A DNA stretch of 42,007 nucleotides from Methylobacterium sp. GXS13 (GTDB taxonomy: Bacteria > Pseudomonadota > Alphaproteobacteria > Rhizobiales > Beijerinckiaceae), in assembly GCF_001455965.1 (NCBI RefSeq), contig NZ_LKKO01000052.1, positions 1 through 42,007 on the forward strand. The letters run 5' to 3'. Shown here one piece after another: positions 1-7,355 of the stretch (position 1 is its first letter; the number at the start of each line of letters is the position of its first letter). The notes beneath the pieces were generated by a model that was given only the letters and a program-made list of their open reading frames with translations, ran no database searches and had not been told where the DNA came from. The position numbers and the translations under genes were made by a program.

Positions 1-290
1 AGGTCGCCGCCGGCCACCGGCGGAATGAACCGGCCGTCGAGAGCCCGCAGCAAGGCCGGAAGCTCATGGTCCCGTGCCAGCAGGGCGTCGGTCTGGGCAA
101 GGACCGCGCAGGCGGCGCGCGTCTCCGGATCGCCGGTCAGGCCGGAGACCGCAACGGCCGCCTCGGCGCCCGTCCCCGCGATGAGCGCGCCGAGGCCGGC
201 GCCGCCCAGAGCCCGGTCCTCCGGGGTGTTGCAGGCGCCCAGCGACAGGGCGGCGATGGTGGCGAGGGCGGCTGCGGTCAGCTTCTTCAT
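1..290 (-). CDS. Lipoprotein-start ORF, truncated by window edge, with a CobN/BchH-like segment
   Basis: The reading frame is open from an ATG at 290 to the window edge, giving 96 visible residues. The start is supported by an AGGGGA ribosome-binding site just upstream. The N-terminus is a lipoprotein signal: MKK, a hydrophobic stretch, and the lipobox LGAC with Cys20. It is followed by the Gly/Ala-rich stretch typical of small glycine-zipper lipoproteins (residues 28-40). From about residue 65 the character changes. The segment RALDGRFIPPVAGGD (residues 82-96) strongly resembles the motif that precedes the PTGRN region of CobN and magnesium-chelatase subunit H (BchH). A lipoprotein signal on a cytoplasmic chelatase is unexpected. 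The frame may therefore be a chimera made by rearrangement or by a sequence join. The rest of the gene lies outside the window, so no function is assigned. Confidence 0.6.
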   Translation of the reverse strand, partial: MKKLTAAALATIAALSLGACNTPEDRALGGAGLGALIAGTGAEAAVAVSGLTGDPETRAACAVLAQTDALLARDHELPALLRALDGRFIPPVAGGD

Positions 291-498
291 GGTCCCCTGA
301 TCTCCCTTGTGCATCCGGTCCGGCCATCGGCCGTGATCGTCGCGGATCGCGGTGAGCTTAGCAGCAATGCAATGCCTGCCATACGGCTAAGGTTCCACAC
401 GCGGCGACGGAGTTGCACCATCTTCCCGTCTCGCCCTATGCCACCGGTGTGAGACGACGCTCCGGCCGGGGCGCCGCGGCGCCATCCCCGAGGGTCCC

Positions 499-1128
499 AT
501 GTCGAGAGCCACCACGATCGTCCGCCGGGCCGCGGTTCGCCCCGACCGCGTCGCCGATACGGTGAGCCTCAACCACGCCGCCCGGGCGGCGGCCTCCGGA
601 TCCCTGGTGGCGGAGGGCGGCCTCGGGTTCGATGTCGCGCTCGTCAAGGCCGCGGCGCTGGAGGACGGCGATGCCCTGCGTCTGGAGGACGGCCGCCTCG
701 TGGCGGTACGGGCCGCCCCGGAGGACCTCCTGGAGATCCGCGCCGAGAACCCGGCCCGGCTGACCCGCCTGGCCTGGCAGCTCGGCGGCAATCACGTCCC
801 CGCCGAGATCGCCGCCGACGTGCTCTACGTCCCGGCCTCGCCGGCCAATGCCGAGCTCATCCGTGGGCAGGGCTGCACGGCGAGCCCGGTCTCGCGCCCC
901 TTCCGGCCCGAGCGCGCGGCGCACGACCACAGCACCTGCGGGCACGACCACAGCCACGACCATCACGGGCATGATCACGGGCACGTGCACCAGGATCACG
1001 GGCACGACCATGGTCACGATCACGCCGATCACGGCCATGACCACGCCGAGGCCCACGACCATGGCAAGAGCCACGACCATGGGCATCCCGGGCACGTCCA
1101 CGGCCCCGGCTGCAACCACGACCATTAG
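499..1128 (+). CDS. ureE: Urease accessory protein UreE with long His-rich tail
   Basis: This 209-residue protein matches UreE, the nickel metallochaperone that delivers Ni2+ to the urease active-site assembly complex in the cytoplasm. The UreE core occupies about residues 1-135 and contains the signature LGGNHVPAEI (residues 95-104), with the conserved metal-binding His99. From residue 141 to the end lies a tail made almost only of His, Asp and Gly (HDH, HGHD, HDHG units), longer than in many UreE proteins and typical of nickel storage. No other urease gene is visible within the window. Its left neighbour is on the other strand and the gene to the right encodes a porin, so ureE appears to stand apart from ureABCFGD here. 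The tail DNA (about 915-1125) is a low-complexity repeat of CAC/GAC/CAT codons, prone to length variation. Confidence 0.93.
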   Translation: MSRATTIVRRAAVRPDRVADTVSLNHAARAAASGSLVAEGGLGFDVALVKAAALEDGDALRLEDGRLVAVRAAPEDLLEIRAENPARLTRLAWQLGGNHVPAEIAADVLYVPASPANAELIRGQGCTASPVSRPFRPERAAHDHSTCGHDHSHDHHGHDHGHVHQDHGHDHGHDHADHGHDHAEAHDHGKSHDHGHPGHVHGPGCNHDH

Positions 1129-1564
1129 AAGCCAGCCGGCCGGACCGGCTCCCACGGCGTCCGGGCTCCCGCGCGAAGCCCCCGCCGTCCCGGCGCGCAC
1201 GCAGCGCCCGTGGCCGGCGCGATTCCCGGGTTGAGAGATCGCCGGATCGCTGCGCGGCGCCCGATGACGCGGCGGGAGGATGGCGCGCCGCGATCGTCCC
1301 GGTTTCGCCCCCCCGCCTCGGCAGGCCGCGAATTCTCCCGCCGAAAACCAGCCGCGACGAGCCTTCGGATCGCCCAAAATACCGGGGTGTCAAATAAAGA
1401 TGATCTGATATTTTGATCGATCAAATATTCAAATCGAACTTTTCAGATACGGTACCATCAGCCCATCACCGCTTCCAGATCACCAAGCGTTGCATCAAGT
1501 TAACACACTCTGCGCTAAGCTTTCGATACGACGCCCAGGAATTCATTTCTTGGACCACCATTCC
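1129..1564. other. Gene-free stretch with AT-rich porin upstream region
   Basis: No convincing coding region was seen. The left part (1129-1370) is GC-rich. From about 1370 to 1510 the base composition drops sharply to AT-rich, as in a strong promoter region for the porin gene that starts at 1565. It includes a 14-base palindrome at 1412-1425. Confidence 0.55.
1412..1425. promoter_or_regulatory. 14-base perfect palindrome upstream of porin gene
   Basis: TTTGATCGATCAAA reads the same on both strands. It sits in the AT-rich patch 140 bases before the porin start codon. It could be an operator for a dimeric regulator. Nothing in the sequence identifies the regulator. Confidence 0.35.
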
Positions 1565-2367
1565 ATGCGTAAGATCATTGCGTCCCTGACAGCCTTTACG
1601 GCGCTCACCACCGCCGCTGCCGCAGCAGATCTGCCCCGCCGCGCGTATACGCCCCCGCCGCCGCCCGTTCCGGTCTTCTCCTGGGCCGGGGCGTATTTCG
1701 GCATCAACGCCGGTTACATCACCACGACCAAGGACAGCGTGACGACGGCCGGCGTGTTCCCGGGCAACACCGGCGTCCGGGCCGGCAACCGTCCGGCCGC
1801 GCTGGGCCTGCCGCGGGACGGATTCACCGGCGGCGGCCAGCTCGGCTACAATTTCCAGTTCACGCCGGGCTCGGGCTTCGTCGCCGGCGCCGAGGTCGAT
1901 CTGCCTATACCGACCTGAACCGCACCCGCAGCACAACCGGGCGCCTCGGCGGGATCAGCACCTTCCGGCAGATGGGCGACTCCCTCGGGACCGTGCGCGG
2001 GCGCGTCGGCTACGCCTTCGACCGCACCCTCATCTACGCCACCGGCGGCTTCGCCTATGGGGCCGAGACCTATCGCGGCGTCTTCCAGACGGCAGCCGCC
2101 CAGCCGAGCTTCTACGGCAGCAGCTCGCACGTCGAGACCGGCTACGCGGCCGGCGGCGGCATCGAGTTCGCGCTGCCCACCGATTCCGTGTTCAACGTCT
2201 TCCACTCCAACGCGGTGACCCTGAAGGGCGAGGCGCTGTACTACGATCTCGGCCGCCGCACCGTCCCGCTGGTGGCGGTCGGACCGGGCGTCGGCGCCTA
2301 CACCGCCCGCTTCCGGAACGAGGGCGTGCTCGGCCGCTTCGGCTTGAACTACAAGTTCGGCAGCTAG
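1565..2367 (+). pseudogene. Outer-membrane beta-barrel porin (Omp25/Omp31 type), frameshifted
   Basis: Translation from ATG 1565 gives a signal peptide (MRKIIASLTAFTALTTAAAA, cleavage before ADLP), a proline-rich linker and the WAGAYFGINAGY start of the Omp25/Omp31-like beta-barrel family. The frame stops at 1916-1918. The rest of the barrel resumes in another frame, from about 1906 to the stop at 2365-2367. It contains GRVGYAFDRTLIYATGGFAYG and ends in the typical barrel terminus RFGLNYKFGS. Between CTG (1901-1903) and TAT (1906) there are two bases where three are needed, so one base is missing. Joined, the product would be about 267 residues, normal for the family. Either the gene is broken or the base call is wrong. 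No slippery heptamer is present. Such porins are abundant outer-membrane proteins, and the AT-rich upstream region fits strong expression. Confidence 0.85.
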
Positions 2368-2655
2368 AGCCTTCGCCGCGGAAGCCTGGTCGATCTAGGT
2401 TTTCCGGTCCGAGCGGCTGGCGCGATGCGCGAGCCATCAAGGGCTTCGCTTGAGATCGTCGCGATCGCTGGTGGGCTCTTCGGGGACCGACGGACCGTCG
2501 ATCGTTCGGCCCTCGCGCATTCCGCGGGGCGATGCGGCGCCGGTTCGACCGCGCCGTCCGTTTGCCGATCCCTCGGCGCGGCATTCCCCGCCCGATCAAG
2601 CTGGTCGCCCGGTCGAAGGCCGCCCCAGGAGCCATCTCCCGGGCTTTTCCATTCT

Positions 2656-2868
2656 TCAGAGCCGCTTCGGCACCGGCCGCCGGCAATAGGCGCGGGCCTC
2701 CGTCTCCGCCAGGCCGTCCTGGGCTGTCACGCATTGGTCGAGGGTCAGCCCGATGCTGGCCGCGTAGGGCTCGTTCGGCGACAGGGCGGCGCGGGCGAGG
2801 CTGGCCAAGTAGAACAGGAACGCGGCCGCCGCGACGAGCAGCGCGGGCACGAGGGCACGGTTCAGCAT
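2656..2868 (-). CDS. Small single-pass membrane protein, unknown function
   Basis: The 70-residue protein starts at ATG 2868 (MLNRALVPALLVAAAAFLFY). It has one N-terminal membrane segment (residues 4-24) and a soluble tail with two Cys (LDQCVTAQDG and ARAYC) that could form a disulfide outside the cytoplasm. A GTG at 2910 would extend it by 14 residues, and it overlaps the stop codon of the preceding 31-residue gene in a GTGA arrangement. The longer start is therefore possible through translational coupling. The gene is the last of three tiny minus-strand genes. I do not recognise a family. Confidence 0.55.
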   Translation of the reverse strand: MLNRALVPALLVAAAAFLFYLASLARAALSPNEPYAASIGLTLDQCVTAQDGLAETEARAYCRRPVPKRL

Positions 2869-2906
2869 CCGCTCCAATCCCGGCCTCGCCGGAGGACCGT
2901 GCGGCC

Positions 2907-3002
2907 TCACGGGAAGCCCACGAGCAGCTGCGCCAGCGCGAGGAGCACCAGCCCCGCGCAGATCAGCACGAGGGCGGTGCGATCGAAGCCGCTCCGGCGC
3001 AT
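2907..3002 (-). CDS. 31-residue membrane peptide, unknown
   Basis: ATG 3002 to TGA 2907 encodes MRRSGFDRTALVLICAGLVL followed by LALAQLLVGFP. This is a basic N-terminus followed by a single hydrophobic segment, like many small inner-membrane proteins. Its TGA overlaps a GTG start (2910) of the next gene, and it follows a 39-residue membrane protein by 37 bases on the same strand. No strong ribosome-binding site is visible, so the call rests on composition and context. Confidence 0.4.
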   Translation of the reverse strand: MRRSGFDRTALVLICAGLVLLALAQLLVGFP

Positions 3003-3039
3003 GGCGGTCCGGCCTAACACGCGCGACGCGGCGGGACGC

Positions 3040-3159
3040 TCACTGGAGCAGGCCCCACAAGCCTGTGGCCAGGCCACAGGCGAGTGATACCAGCGCGGCG
3101 CCGAGCAGCGCGCGATCGATGCGGCGCGCGACCCGATCCTCCTGTTGAAATTCGACCAT
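3040..3159 (-). CDS. 39-residue membrane protein, unknown
   Basis: ATG 3159 is preceded by a strong ribosome-binding site (GAGGGAGG, about 6 bases upstream), which decides the start. The product MVEFQQEDRVARRIDRALLG continues with one hydrophobic segment (about residues 17-37) and ends GLWGLLQ. A charged amphipathic N-terminus followed by a single transmembrane helix is typical of small membrane-complex subunits or stress peptides. It is the first of three tiny minus-strand genes and is divergent from the dehydrogenase gene at 3332, with 172 bases between them. I do not recognise a family. Confidence 0.6.
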   Translation of the reverse strand: MVEFQQEDRVARRIDRALLGAALVSLACGLATGLWGLLQ

Positions 3160-3331
3160 GGCGCGCCTCCCTCGAACCGGAGACTGGCGGTCGCCTGTTG
3201 CTACCCTGTGTCGTGGTGCCGGCGCGAAACCGCCGCAGAAGAAGGCGGGGATGCGCCCGGCGCGGCGGCACGGCGCAGGAACACCCCGGGCGGGCCCCCC
3301 GTTGGACGCGTATCCCAACGCGAGATCCCGC

Positions 3332-4207
3332 ATGACCACTGATCCGCTGCACAAATACCCGCGCCCGCCGTTCGAGGCACAGCCTCAGAGCTTCCCCGGC
3401 AAGACCGGCCGGATGGCGCCCGAGCCCGATCACGGCGAGAACAGCTACAAGGGCTCCGGCAAGCTCACCGGCCAAGTCGCCCTGATCACCGGGGGCGACA
3501 GCGGCATCGGCCGTGCGGTGGCGATCGCCTACGCCCGCGAGGGCGCCGACGTCGCGATCTCGTACCTGCCCGAGGAGCAGGCGGATGCCGAGGCCGTGAG
3601 CGGCTGGATCGAGAAGGCGGGCCGGCGCGCGCTGCTGCTGCCGGGCGACCTCAAGGACCCGGCCTACGGCCGCTCGATCGTCGCCCGCACCGTCGAGACC
3701 TTCGGCCGCCTCGATGTGCTGGTGAACAACGGCGCGTTCCAGCAGCCGAACCAGGGCTTGGACTCCGTCGAAGACACCATCTTCGAGGACCATTTCCGCA
3801 CCAACGTGTTCGGCCCGTTCTACGTGACCAAGGCGGCCTTTGCCCATCTGAAGCCCGGCGCCTCGGTGATCTTCACCTCCTCGGTGAATTCCAAGCATCC
3901 GATGCCGTCCCTCATGGCCTACAGCGCCACCAAGGGCGCGCTCAGCAACATGGTGCTGAGCCTCTCGCAGCTCTTGGCCGAGAAGGGGATCCGGGTGAAC
4001 GGCGTGCTGCCCGGCCCGATCTGGACCCCGTTCATCCCGTCCGGGATGAGCCAGGATTCGGTCAAATCCTTCGGCGACCAGGTGCCGTTCGGCCGCCCAG
4101 GCCAGCCGGCCGAGCTCGCCTCCGCCTACGTGATGCTGGCTTCCGAGGATAGCAGCTACACGTCCGGCGCGCTGATCACCGTGGCCGGCGCGATGCCGGT
4201 GCTCTGA
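3332..4207 (+). CDS. SDR-family oxidoreductase (YhdF / general-stress-protein-39 type)
   Basis: The 291-residue product is a classical short-chain dehydrogenase/reductase with an extra N-terminal arm of about 45 residues (KYPRPPFEAQPQSFPGKTG), as in the stress-related YhdF/GSP39-like group. It has the cofactor motif TGGDSGIG, the NNGA motif (VLVNNGAFQQ), and the catalytic Ser-Tyr-Lys in FTSSVNS and YSATK. The C-terminus (SGALITVAGAMPVL) fits the family. It would catalyse NAD(P)-dependent oxidation or reduction of a small alcohol or carbonyl. The substrate cannot be told. Start ATG 3332 was chosen because the upstream in-frame sequence lacks family character. The gene is alone on its strand and is followed by a hairpin at 4239-4269. 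Confidence 0.88.
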   Translation: MTTDPLHKYPRPPFEAQPQSFPGKTGRMAPEPDHGENSYKGSGKLTGQVALITGGDSGIGRAVAIAYAREGADVAISYLPEEQADAEAVSGWIEKAGRRALLLPGDLKDPAYGRSIVARTVETFGRLDVLVNNGAFQQPNQGLDSVEDTIFEDHFRTNVFGPFYVTKAAFAHLKPGASVIFTSSVNSKHPMPSLMAYSATKGALSNMVLSLSQLLAEKGIRVNGVLPGPIWTPFIPSGMSQDSVKSFGDQVPFGRPGQPAELASAYVMLASEDSSYTSGALITVAGAMPVL

Positions 4208-4238
4208 TCGCGGACCGCACCCGCGTCCTGCATCGGGG

Positions 4239-4269
4239 GACACCGCCAGGCGCCTCACAGGGCGGTGTC
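4239..4269 (+). terminator. Hairpin after the SDR gene
   Basis: GACACCGCC (4239-4247) pairs perfectly with GGCGGTGTC (4261-4269) across a 13-base loop. It lies 32 bases after the stop of the dehydrogenase gene. There is no T-run, so it may act as a factor-independent terminator only weakly, or stabilise the 3-prime end. Confidence 0.5.
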
Positions 4270-4390
4270 TCACATCCGCGCACTTTTCGCAGCTCGCCCG
4301 TCCATGGTATCGACAGAGCCTTCTCCCTAAACCGCCGGATGACATCGGCCGCGTCCCCAGGCGCGGTGCGCCGGCGGGATACGGGTCAGC

Positions 4391-5422
4391 ATGGATCTGG
4401 CACACGTGACGGCGGCTGAGACTTGCGGCGCACTTCCGGGCTGGCGGTTCTCCGTCGCCCCGATGATGGACTGGACCGATCGACATTGCCGCGCCTTCCA
4501 CCGCCCCCAGGGGGCGCGGGCGCGGCTCTATACCGAGATGGTCACCACCGGCGCGGTGCTGCACGGGCCGCGCGAGCGGCTGCTCGGTTTCTCGACGCTG
4601 GAGCATCCGGTGGCGGTGCAGCTCGGCGGGTCGGACCCGGCCGAGCTGGCGCAGGCCGCGCGCATCGCCGCGGATTTCGGCTACGCCGAGATCAATCTCA
4701 ATGTCGGATGCCCCTCCGACCGGGTGCAGGACGGCCGCTTCGGCGCCTGCCTGATGCGCGAGCCCGCCCTGGTCGGTGATTGCGTGGCCGCCCTCAAGGC
4801 CGCCGTGTCCGTGCCGGTGACCGTGAAGTGCCGGATCGGTGTCGACGACCAGGATCCCGAGGCAGCCCTCGACGCGCTTGCCGACGCGGTCGTGGCCGCC
4901 GGCGTGGACGGGCTGATCGTCCATGCCCGCAAGGCCTGGCTCCAGGGCCTGTCGCCCAAGGAGAACCGCGACGTGCCGCCCCTCGATTACGGGCGCGCCG
5001 CCAGGCTGAAGCGGCGGCTCGGCGCCCTGCCGGTGGCGGTGAATGGCGGATTACGCGATCTCCCGGCCGCGCAGGCGCGCCTGGCCGAGGTCGACGGTGT
5101 GATGGTCGGTCGCGCCGCCTATACCGAGCCGGCTTTGCTGCTCGGTGTCGATCCGGAGCTGTTCGGCGTGGCCCCGCCGGTGCCCGACGCCTTCGCGGCC
5201 GTGGAGGCGTTCGAGCCTTTCGTCGCCGCCGCCCTGGCGCGCGGCGAGCGCCTGCACGCAATCACCCGCCACATGCTCGGGCTGTTCAACGGCCGACCCG
5301 GCGCGCGCGCCTTCCGGCGCCATCTCTCGACCCACGGGATGCAGCCCGAGGCCGGCCTCCAGACCCTGCGGGACGCGGTGGCGACGGTCTCGCGCGAGGT
5401 GACGGAGGCGCGGGCGGCGTGA
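4391..5422 (+). CDS. dusA: tRNA-dihydrouridine(20/20a) synthase DusA
   Basis: The 343-residue protein is an FMN enzyme that reduces uridine 20/20a in the tRNA D-loop with NADPH. The N-terminal SVAPMMDWTDRHCR is the Dus signature. The catalytic-cysteine motif NVGCPSDRVQDGRFGACL (Cys107) is the specific DusA form. VKCRIGVDD, IVHARKAWLQGLSPKENR and the C-terminal GRPGARAFRRHLS also match. Length is normal for DusA. The gene ends 12 bases before the stop of a convergent minus-strand gene, with no clear terminator between them. Confidence 0.95.
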   Translation: MDLAHVTAAETCGALPGWRFSVAPMMDWTDRHCRAFHRPQGARARLYTEMVTTGAVLHGPRERLLGFSTLEHPVAVQLGGSDPAELAQAARIAADFGYAEINLNVGCPSDRVQDGRFGACLMREPALVGDCVAALKAAVSVPVTVKCRIGVDDQDPEAALDALADAVVAAGVDGLIVHARKAWLQGLSPKENRDVPPLDYGRAARLKRRLGALPVAVNGGLRDLPAAQARLAEVDGVMVGRAAYTEPALLLGVDPELFGVAPPVPDAFAAVEAFEPFVAAALARGERLHAITRHMLGLFNGRPGARAFRRHLSTHGMQPEAGLQTLRDAVATVSREVTEARAA

Positions 5423-5434
5423 GCTGCGCGCGCC

Positions 5435-6127
5435 TCAAGGCGGGCTCAAGATCAGCCGGTCGCCCCGGACCTCGTAGGCGGACAGGCGCGTCAGGAAGGT
5501 CTGGCCCAGCAGGTTGCCGGCGAGCGAGCCGGGCCGCGCCACCATGGCGTTCACCCGCCGCTCGGTGATCGTGCCGATGCGCAGCGAATCCAGCTGGATC
5601 GGCGCGGCATAGGCGAGGCCGTTGGCGGTGGAGACCCGGGCGGTGAAGTCGGCCGGCGTCGGATTGATGCCGAGGGCGGCCGCGTTCTCGGCGGTCAGCA
5701 CCACGCTGCTCGCCCCGGTATCGAACAGGAATTGCTGCACCCGGCCGTTGACCTCGGCCTCGACCCTAAAGTCGCCGTCCGCCCGGCGGGTGATCGTCAC
5801 GGAGCCGCCGGGGCCGGACACCGCCGAGCCGGGCCGTAGATCGCCGAGTACCCGGGCACCGACGCCCTGGAACCGGTCGCGATAGCTGTAGCCGATCACC
5901 AGGGCGAGCCCGATCAGCGCCCAGGCGAAGAGCGCGCGCAGGTTCGGGCCGAGTGCGGACCTGAATTGCTGCCAGTAACCGGCGACCACCAGGGCCAGAA
6001 TGCCGCCGGTGGAGGCCAGGGCGGCGAGATGGTCGGGCTCGATCACGCCGCCGACACTGTCGCTGCCGTCACTCAGGACCAGCACGGCCGTGACCAGTGC
6101 GATGGCGGCGAGCCCGAGATAGATCAT
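5435..6127 (-). CDS. Membrane-anchored retropepsin-like aspartic protease (clan AA)
   Basis: The 230-residue product starts at ATG 6127. Three hydrophobic segments (about residues 1-19, 38-52 and 64-81) precede a periplasmic or cytoplasmic single-lobe aspartic protease domain. The active-site motif is FDTGAS (Asp136), followed by the second-strand and flap regions LLGQTFLTRL. This matches the TIGR02281-type clan AA protease of alphaproteobacteria, which would act as a homodimer. The substrate is unknown. Its ATG overlaps the TGA of the upstream DUF1289 gene (ATGA), so the two are probably translationally coupled, with cobS further upstream on the same strand. Confidence 0.85.
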   Translation of the reverse strand: MIYLGLAAIALVTAVLVLSDGSDSVGGVIEPDHLAALASTGGILALVVAGYWQQFRSALGPNLRALFAWALIGLALVIGYSYRDRFQGVGARVLGDLRPGSAVSGPGGSVTITRRADGDFRVEAEVNGRVQQFLFDTGASSVVLTAENAAALGINPTPADFTARVSTANGLAYAAPIQLDSLRIGTITERRVNAMVARPGSLAGNLLGQTFLTRLSAYEVRGDRLILSPP

Positions 6128-6336
6128 AACGGCAGCGGCTCCTCCAGGGGCGCGAAGCCGGCCGCGCGCATCCGGTCCTGAAGCCCGACCATGATGGTAC
6201 GGCGCGTCGCCTCCGGCAGCCCGCCCCAGGCCGCGATCTCGTCGCGGCTGCGGCCGCACCCGCGGCAGAGCCCGCTGGCGGCGTCGAGCACGCAGACCTT
6301 GGTGCAGGGAGAGGAGGGTTTGGGCGCGGGCGACAT
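6124..6336 (-). CDS. DUF1289 family small cysteine-rich protein
   Basis: The 70-residue product from ATG 6336 has the DUF1289 pattern: SPCTKVCVLD, then GLCRGCGRSRDEI, with Cys11, Cys15, Cys24 and Cys27, followed by a Trp-containing helix. The four cysteines look like a metal or Fe-S site. The biochemical role of the family is not established. The frame extends to 6372 but the start at MSPAPKPSSP fits the family. The stop overlaps the start of the protease gene, and cobS ends 52 bases upstream, so the three may form one transcript. Confidence 0.85.
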   Translation of the reverse strand: MSPAPKPSSPCTKVCVLDAASGLCRGCGRSRDEIAAWGGLPEATRRTIMVGLQDRMRAAGFAPLEEPLPL

Positions 6337-6388
6337 CGCCGATCCTTGGCCGAGGGATCGTGGCCCGATCAAGGCCCGGAATGCCGCA

Positions 6389-7213
6389 TCACTCCGCCAG
6401 GGCCGCCACCAGGGCCAGCAGCGCCGCGATCTCGGACACCTGCTGGCAGGCGCCGATCACGTCGCCGGTCTGGCCGCCGATCTTGTTCCGGGCGAGTCGG
6501 GTGAGGGCAAGCGCCGCGAGGCCGGCGCACAGGATCATCAGCGCGACGCCGCGCAGCGGCAGGCCGAGGATCACGCCGGCGAGCGCCACCCCGAGACCGA
6601 TCCCGAGGGCGATCCAGAGACTCGCCCGGTCCGGGCGGCCGACCGCGGCGGAGAGGCCGCCAGGCCGAGCCGGCGGCAGCAGCACCATCGGGGCGAGGGC
6701 GGCCAGCCGTGACAGGGCGGCGACCAGGATGAGCGCGGTCGCGGCCGCGTAGCCGGTGCGGTCGAGGAGGGTCGCCAACGCGCCGATGCGCAGCGCCAGC
6801 GCCAGGACCAGGGCCGATCCGCCATAGGCGCCGATCCGGCTGTCGCGCATGATCTCCAGGCGTCGCTCGAGCGTGGCACCGCCGCCGAAGCCGTCGGCGA
6901 CGTCGGCCAGGCCGTCCTCGTGGAGCGCGCCCGTGGCCAGGACCATGACGGCGACCGCCAGGGTCGCGGCCAGGAACGGCCCGAGCCCGATCCACCAGCC
7001 CGCCATCAGCGTCAGGGCGGCGGGGAGAGCGAGGATCAGGCCGGCGAGCGGCAGCATCCGGGGGAGGGCGGTGAAATCGGGGACCCGGTGCGGGTCCGGC
7101 TCACCGGGCAGTTGCGGCACGGGCAGGCGGGAGTAGAACCGCAGGCACCCGGCGAGGTCGTAGAGGGCGCCGCGCCCGGGCCAATCGGCTTCCCCGCCGG
7201 TCTGCCTGTCCAT
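6389..7213 (-). CDS. cobS: Adenosylcobinamide-GDP ribazoletransferase CobS
   Basis: This 274-residue multi-pass inner-membrane enzyme joins adenosylcobinamide-GDP to alpha-ribazole (or its phosphate), the last step of cobalamin nucleotide-loop assembly. The N-terminal FYSRLPVP and the acidic metal-binding motif ALHEDGLADVADGFGGG (about residues 97-112) are diagnostic, followed by RDSRIGAYG and several hydrophobic helices. Start ATG 7213 gives the normal family length. cobT, which makes the alpha-ribazole phosphate substrate, is transcribed divergently from 7356, so the two enzymes of lower-ligand attachment share a 142-base intergenic region. I saw no cobalamin riboswitch there. In the alphaproteobacterial naming this gene is also called cobV. 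Confidence 0.94.
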   Translation of the reverse strand: MDRQTGGEADWPGRGALYDLAGCLRFYSRLPVPQLPGEPDPHRVPDFTALPRMLPLAGLILALPAALTLMAGWWIGLGPFLAATLAVAVMVLATGALHEDGLADVADGFGGGATLERRLEIMRDSRIGAYGGSALVLALALRIGALATLLDRTGYAAATALILVAALSRLAALAPMVLLPPARPGGLSAAVGRPDRASLWIALGIGLGVALAGVILGLPLRGVALMILCAGLAALALTRLARNKIGGQTGDVIGACQQVSEIAALLALVAALAE

Positions 7214-7355
7214 CGCGGCCTCTCGCCACCACCCGCCTCCGCGCCCCGGTGGGGCGAGCCGATCGCGAACGGTCGGGCGGGGCAGGATCACTATAGTCGC
7301 CCCGATACGCCGCCGTCTCCCCGTTCGCGGGCGCCCACAGGAAATCATCGCCGCC

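Noticed and set aside
1895..1925. Programmed ribosomal frameshift in the porin gene
   Set aside because: No slippery heptamer or homopolymer run, and porins of this family are not known to use frameshifting. A mutation or base error is simpler.
3014..4924. Long minus-strand open frame over the SDR and dusA genes
   Set aside because: The plus-strand frames carry clear family motifs. The opposite frame is an artefact of high GC content.
7214..7355. Cobalamin riboswitch between cobS and cobT
   Set aside because: The gap is short and I could not find the conserved B12-box-like core. Only a GC-rich spacer was seen.
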